Of a stretch of DNA of 8,131 nt, positions 5,854 to 8,131 are shown piece by piece. How positions within the stretch are numbered: position 1 is the first letter of the stretch; each line of letters begins with the position of its first letter. The notes beneath the pieces were generated by a model. It had not been told where the DNA came from. It ran no database searches and saw nothing but the letters and a program-made list of their open reading frames with translations. The stretch is from Paracoccaceae bacterium (lineage in GTDB: Bacteria; Pseudomonadota; Alphaproteobacteria; Rhodobacterales; Rhodobacteraceae), in NCBI GenBank assembly GCA_007123625.1, contig SKKS01000239.1, forward strand, positions 1-8,131, in the 5' to 3' direction. The position numbers were made by a program, and so were the translations under genes.

Positions 5854-5858
5854 CGCGT

Positions 5859-8131
5859 ATGCGCCCTGCATTGCCGCCCCTGCCCGTGGACGATGTGCTG
5901 CCCGCCTTGCGCGCGGCGCTGGCCACGCATGGGAGCGCGGTGCTGCAGGCCCCGCCGGGCGCGGGCAAGACCACGCGCGTTCCGCTGGCGCTTCTGAACC
6001 AGGTGGCGGGCCGGATCGTCATGCTGGAGCCGCGCCGCCTGGCCGCCCGCGCCGCCGCCGCGCATATGGCTACGCTGCTGGGAGAGAAGGTCGGCGCAAC
6101 CGTCGGTTATCGCATCCGGGGCGACAGCGCGGTGTCAGCGGCCACGCGGATCGAGGTAGTGACCGAAGGCATCCTGACCCGGATGCTGCAATCGGACCCG
6201 GATCTGCCCGGCATCGGCGCGGTGATCTTCGACGAATTTCACGAACGCTCGCTGAACGCCGATCTGGGCCTTGCGCTGGCCTGGGAAACACGCAGCGTCC
6301 TGCGCCCGGACCTGTGGCTGGTGGTGATGTCGGCCACGCTCGATGCCGCGCCGGTCGCGGCACTGATGGACGATGCGCCGGTGCTGAGCGCCGAAGGCCG
6401 CGCGTTCCCGGTGGAAACGCGCTGGCTGGACCGGCCCTTGCCGCCCGCGCAGCGGCTCGTTCCCGCCGCGACCGATCTGGTCACCGACGCCGTGACGCAA
6501 ACCGAAGGCGGGGTGCTGGTCTTCCTGCCGGGCGAGGGAGAAATCCGCCGCGTATCGGCCGCGCTGGCCGGGCGCCTTCCGTCCGGGTGCCATCTGCACC
6601 CGCTGTTCGGCGCCATGAAGCTGGCCGACCAGCGCGCCGCCATTGCCCCGACGGCCCAGGGGCGCAAGATCGTGCTGGCCACGGCGATCGCCGAAACCTC
6701 GCTGACGATCGAGGATGTGCGCGTGGTGGTCGATTGCGGGCGCGCGCGACGCGCGCGGTTCGATCCGGCCTCGGGCATGGCGCGGCTGGTCACCGAACCC
6801 GTCAGCCGCGCCGAGGCCGACCAGCGCCGGGGCCGCGCCGGGCGCGTGGCGCCCGGTGTTTGCTTTCGCATGTGGACCCGCGCGCAGGAAGGGGCCTTGC
6901 CAGCCCATGCCCCGCCCGAAATCGCTGTCGGCGATTTGGCCGGGCTGGCGCTGGACCTCGCGGCCTGGGGCGGGGGCGATGACCTGCGGTTCCTGACGCA
7001 ACCGCCCGAAGGCGCGCTCGCAGCGGCGCGCAGGTTGCTGGGCGATCTGGGCGCGCTGGATGCGGCAGGGCGGATCACCGCGCACGGGCGCGCAATGGCT
7101 GCGGTGCCGCTGCACCCGCGGCTTGCGCATATGCTGCTGTGTGCCGGGCCTGGGGCGGCGGGCCTGGCGGCGCTGCTGGCCGGACGCGATCCGCTGCGCG
7201 GCGCGCCTGCGGATCTGGCTTTGCGGCTGCGCGCACTGAGCGACCCCCGCGCTTATGCCGACCGCCATCCCTGGCCCGTCGACCGCGCCGCACTGGACGT
7301 TGCGCGCACCGAGGCAAAGCGCCTGCGCCGTCTGGCCCCGCCTGCGCGCACTGATGCCCCCGACAGCCCCGGCGCAATGGCGGCGCTGGCCTATCCGGAC
7401 CGGATCGGGCTGCGGCGGCACGGGGATGATCCGCGCTTCCTGTTGTCGGGCGGGCGCGGTGCGGTGCTGGACGCGGGCGACCCGTTGGCGGGCGCGCGGC
7501 TGATCGTCGCCACCGATCTGGACGGACAAGGGCCCGAGCCGCGCATACGTCAGGCCGCGCAGGTGTCCGAGGCCGATCTGCGCGCGCTTTTCGCCGACCG
7601 CATAGGCTGGCGCGAAACCTGCGCCTGGTCGAAGCGCGACCGGCGCGTGCTGGCCGGGCGGCAGGAAACGCTGGGGGCGCTGGTGCTGAATGACCGCATC
7701 TGGACCACCGCTCCGCCCGAAGCCATTGCCGCCGCTGCCGCCGACGGGGTGCGCGACCTTGGCCTTCCCCTCAGCCCCGCCGCGCGCCGCCTGATGGCGC
7801 GAGTGGCACTGCTGCGGGGACACGGCGTGGACCTGCCGGACATGGCCGAATCCACGCTGCTGGAGCGGATCGAGGACTGGCTTGCCCCGTGGCTTGGAAC
7901 CTGCCGCGACGCCGAGGCGATTCGCGGCCTCGATATCCTGCCTGCGCTTGATGCCATGCTCGATCACGCCCAGCGCCAAACGCTGGACCGGCTGGCGCCC
8001 GCGCATTTCACCACGCCGCTGGGCCGCCGAGTGCCCATCGACTATGATGGCGAGGCCCCCGGCATCGCCCTGCGCCTGCAGGAGCTTTTTGGCGTCACCG
8101 AACACCCCTGCGTCGGCCCGGACCGGCTGCC
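5859..8131 (+). CDS. hrpB: ATP-dependent helicase HrpB (DExH-box), C-terminus cut by the window edge
   Basis: DEAH/DExH-type RNA helicase-like ATPase of the HrpB family; its cellular role in bacteria is poorly defined and it is often dispensable. The frame is open for 757 codons to the right edge; full-length homologues are about 800-830 residues, so roughly the last 50-70 are missing. Motifs in order: Walker A APPGAGKTT (31-39), Ia MLEPRRLAAR (55-64), II DEFH (125-128), III SAT (158-160), IV VLVFLPG (219-225), V ATAIAETSLTIEDV (274-287) and VI QRRGRAGR (322-329). DEFH rather than DEAH is typical of HrpB. After these come the helical region (PPEGALAAARRLLGDLGAL, 382 on) and the HrpB-specific C-terminal part. 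The ATG at 5859 has AGGA five bases upstream. It is 133 bp downstream of the small membrane-protein gene, so it is probably a separate unit. Codon use is very GC-rich but in line with its neighbours. Confidence 0.96.
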   Translation, partial: MRPALPPLPVDDVLPALRAALATHGSAVLQAPPGAGKTTRVPLALLNQVAGRIVMLEPRRLAARAAAAHMATLLGEKVGATVGYRIRGDSAVSAATRIEVVTEGILTRMLQSDPDLPGIGAVIFDEFHERSLNADLGLALAWETRSVLRPDLWLVVMSATLDAAPVAALMDDAPVLSAEGRAFPVETRWLDRPLPPAQRLVPAATDLVTDAVTQTEGGVLVFLPGEGEIRRVSAALAGRLPSGCHLHPLFGAMKLADQRAAIAPTAQGRKIVLATAIAETSLTIEDVRVVVDCGRARRARFDPASGMARLVTEPVSRAEADQRRGRAGRVAPGVCFRMWTRAQEGALPAHAPPEIAVGDLAGLALDLAAWGGGDDLRFLTQPPEGALAAARRLLGDLGALDAAGRITAHGRAMAAVPLHPRLAHMLLCAGPGAAGLAALLAGRDPLRGAPADLALRLRALSDPRAYADRHPWPVDRAALDVARTEAKRLRRLAPPARTDAPDSPGAMAALAYPDRIGLRRHGDDPRFLLSGGRGAVLDAGDPLAGARLIVATDLDGQGPEPRIRQAAQVSEADLRALFADRIGWRETCAWSKRDRRVLAGRQETLGALVLNDRIWTTAPPEAIAAAAADGVRDLGLPLSPAARRLMARVALLRGHGVDLPDMAESTLLERIEDWLAPWLGTCRDAEAIRGLDILPALDAMLDHAQRQTLDRLAPAHFTTPLGRRVPIDYDGEAPGIALRLQELFGVTEHPCVGPDRL

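Noticed and set aside
3992..6022. 676-codon open frame on the minus strand
   Set aside because: Antisense to amt and the small membrane-protein gene, compositionally like a shadow frame, no domain recognised; the opposite strand has clear Amt motifs.
6735..6765. Alternating GC run resembling a palindrome or Z-DNA element in hrpB
   Set aside because: It encodes conserved-looking Arg/Ala residues just after helicase motif V and is explained by codon use in very GC-rich coding DNA.
6135..8105. 656-codon open frame on the minus strand
   Set aside because: Antisense to hrpB, whose helicase motifs are unambiguous; the product is Gln/Arg/Gly-rich without motifs.
1..8131. CRISPR arrays, tRNA/rRNA genes, insertion sequences, attachment sites
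   Set aside because: No spaced direct repeats, no tRNA-like cloverleaf, no transposase or integrase motifs and no terminal inverted repeats were seen on either strand.

Overview
The window looks like chromosomal DNA from a high-GC alphaproteobacterium, most likely Rhodobacterales (Roseobacter/Paracoccus-type). This is inferred from the GC-rich third codon positions, the overall protein flavour, and the combination of a FabB-type ketosynthase, a COQ8/ADCK3-type ABC1 kinase and HrpB. No sequence search was possible. No RNA gene, insertion sequence, integrase, CRISPR array or phage gene is visible; the region reads as ordinary core or shell genome, densely coding.

Left part, minus strand: the N-terminal 241 codons of fabB (3-oxoacyl-ACP synthase I, cut by the left edge), preceded in its own direction by a complete proline iminopeptidase gene (pip, 1830 to 871). 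A 128-bp divergent intergenic region (1831-1958) separates pip from two plus-strand genes that probably form an operon: a small DCC/DUF393 CxxC protein (1959-2375) and an ABC1 atypical kinase of the COQ8/ADCK3 type starting at a TTG (2418-3770).

Middle: a 347-bp intergenic stretch (3771-4117). Its first part carries two GC-rich hairpins (candidate terminator of the kinase operon). Its second part is an AT-rich, palindrome-rich leader in front of a divergent ammonium transporter gene (4118-5476). The transporter is followed 33 bp later by a 71-codon gene for a single-span membrane protein (5510-5725) with its own good ribosome binding site. No glnK/PII gene lies beside it, and the transporter has an unusual periplasmic loop, pore-mouth substitutions and a charged C-terminal tail.

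Right part: hrpB, a DExH-box ATP-dependent helicase (5859 to the right edge, 757 codons present, C-terminus cut). Its leader contains a 7-bp inverted repeat and a possible 18-22 codon upstream reading frame whose stop overlaps the hrpB Shine-Dalgarno sequence.

The genes do not form one pathway. The two units most worth attention are the Amt plus mini-membrane-protein pair and the CxxC protein plus COQ8-type kinase pair.
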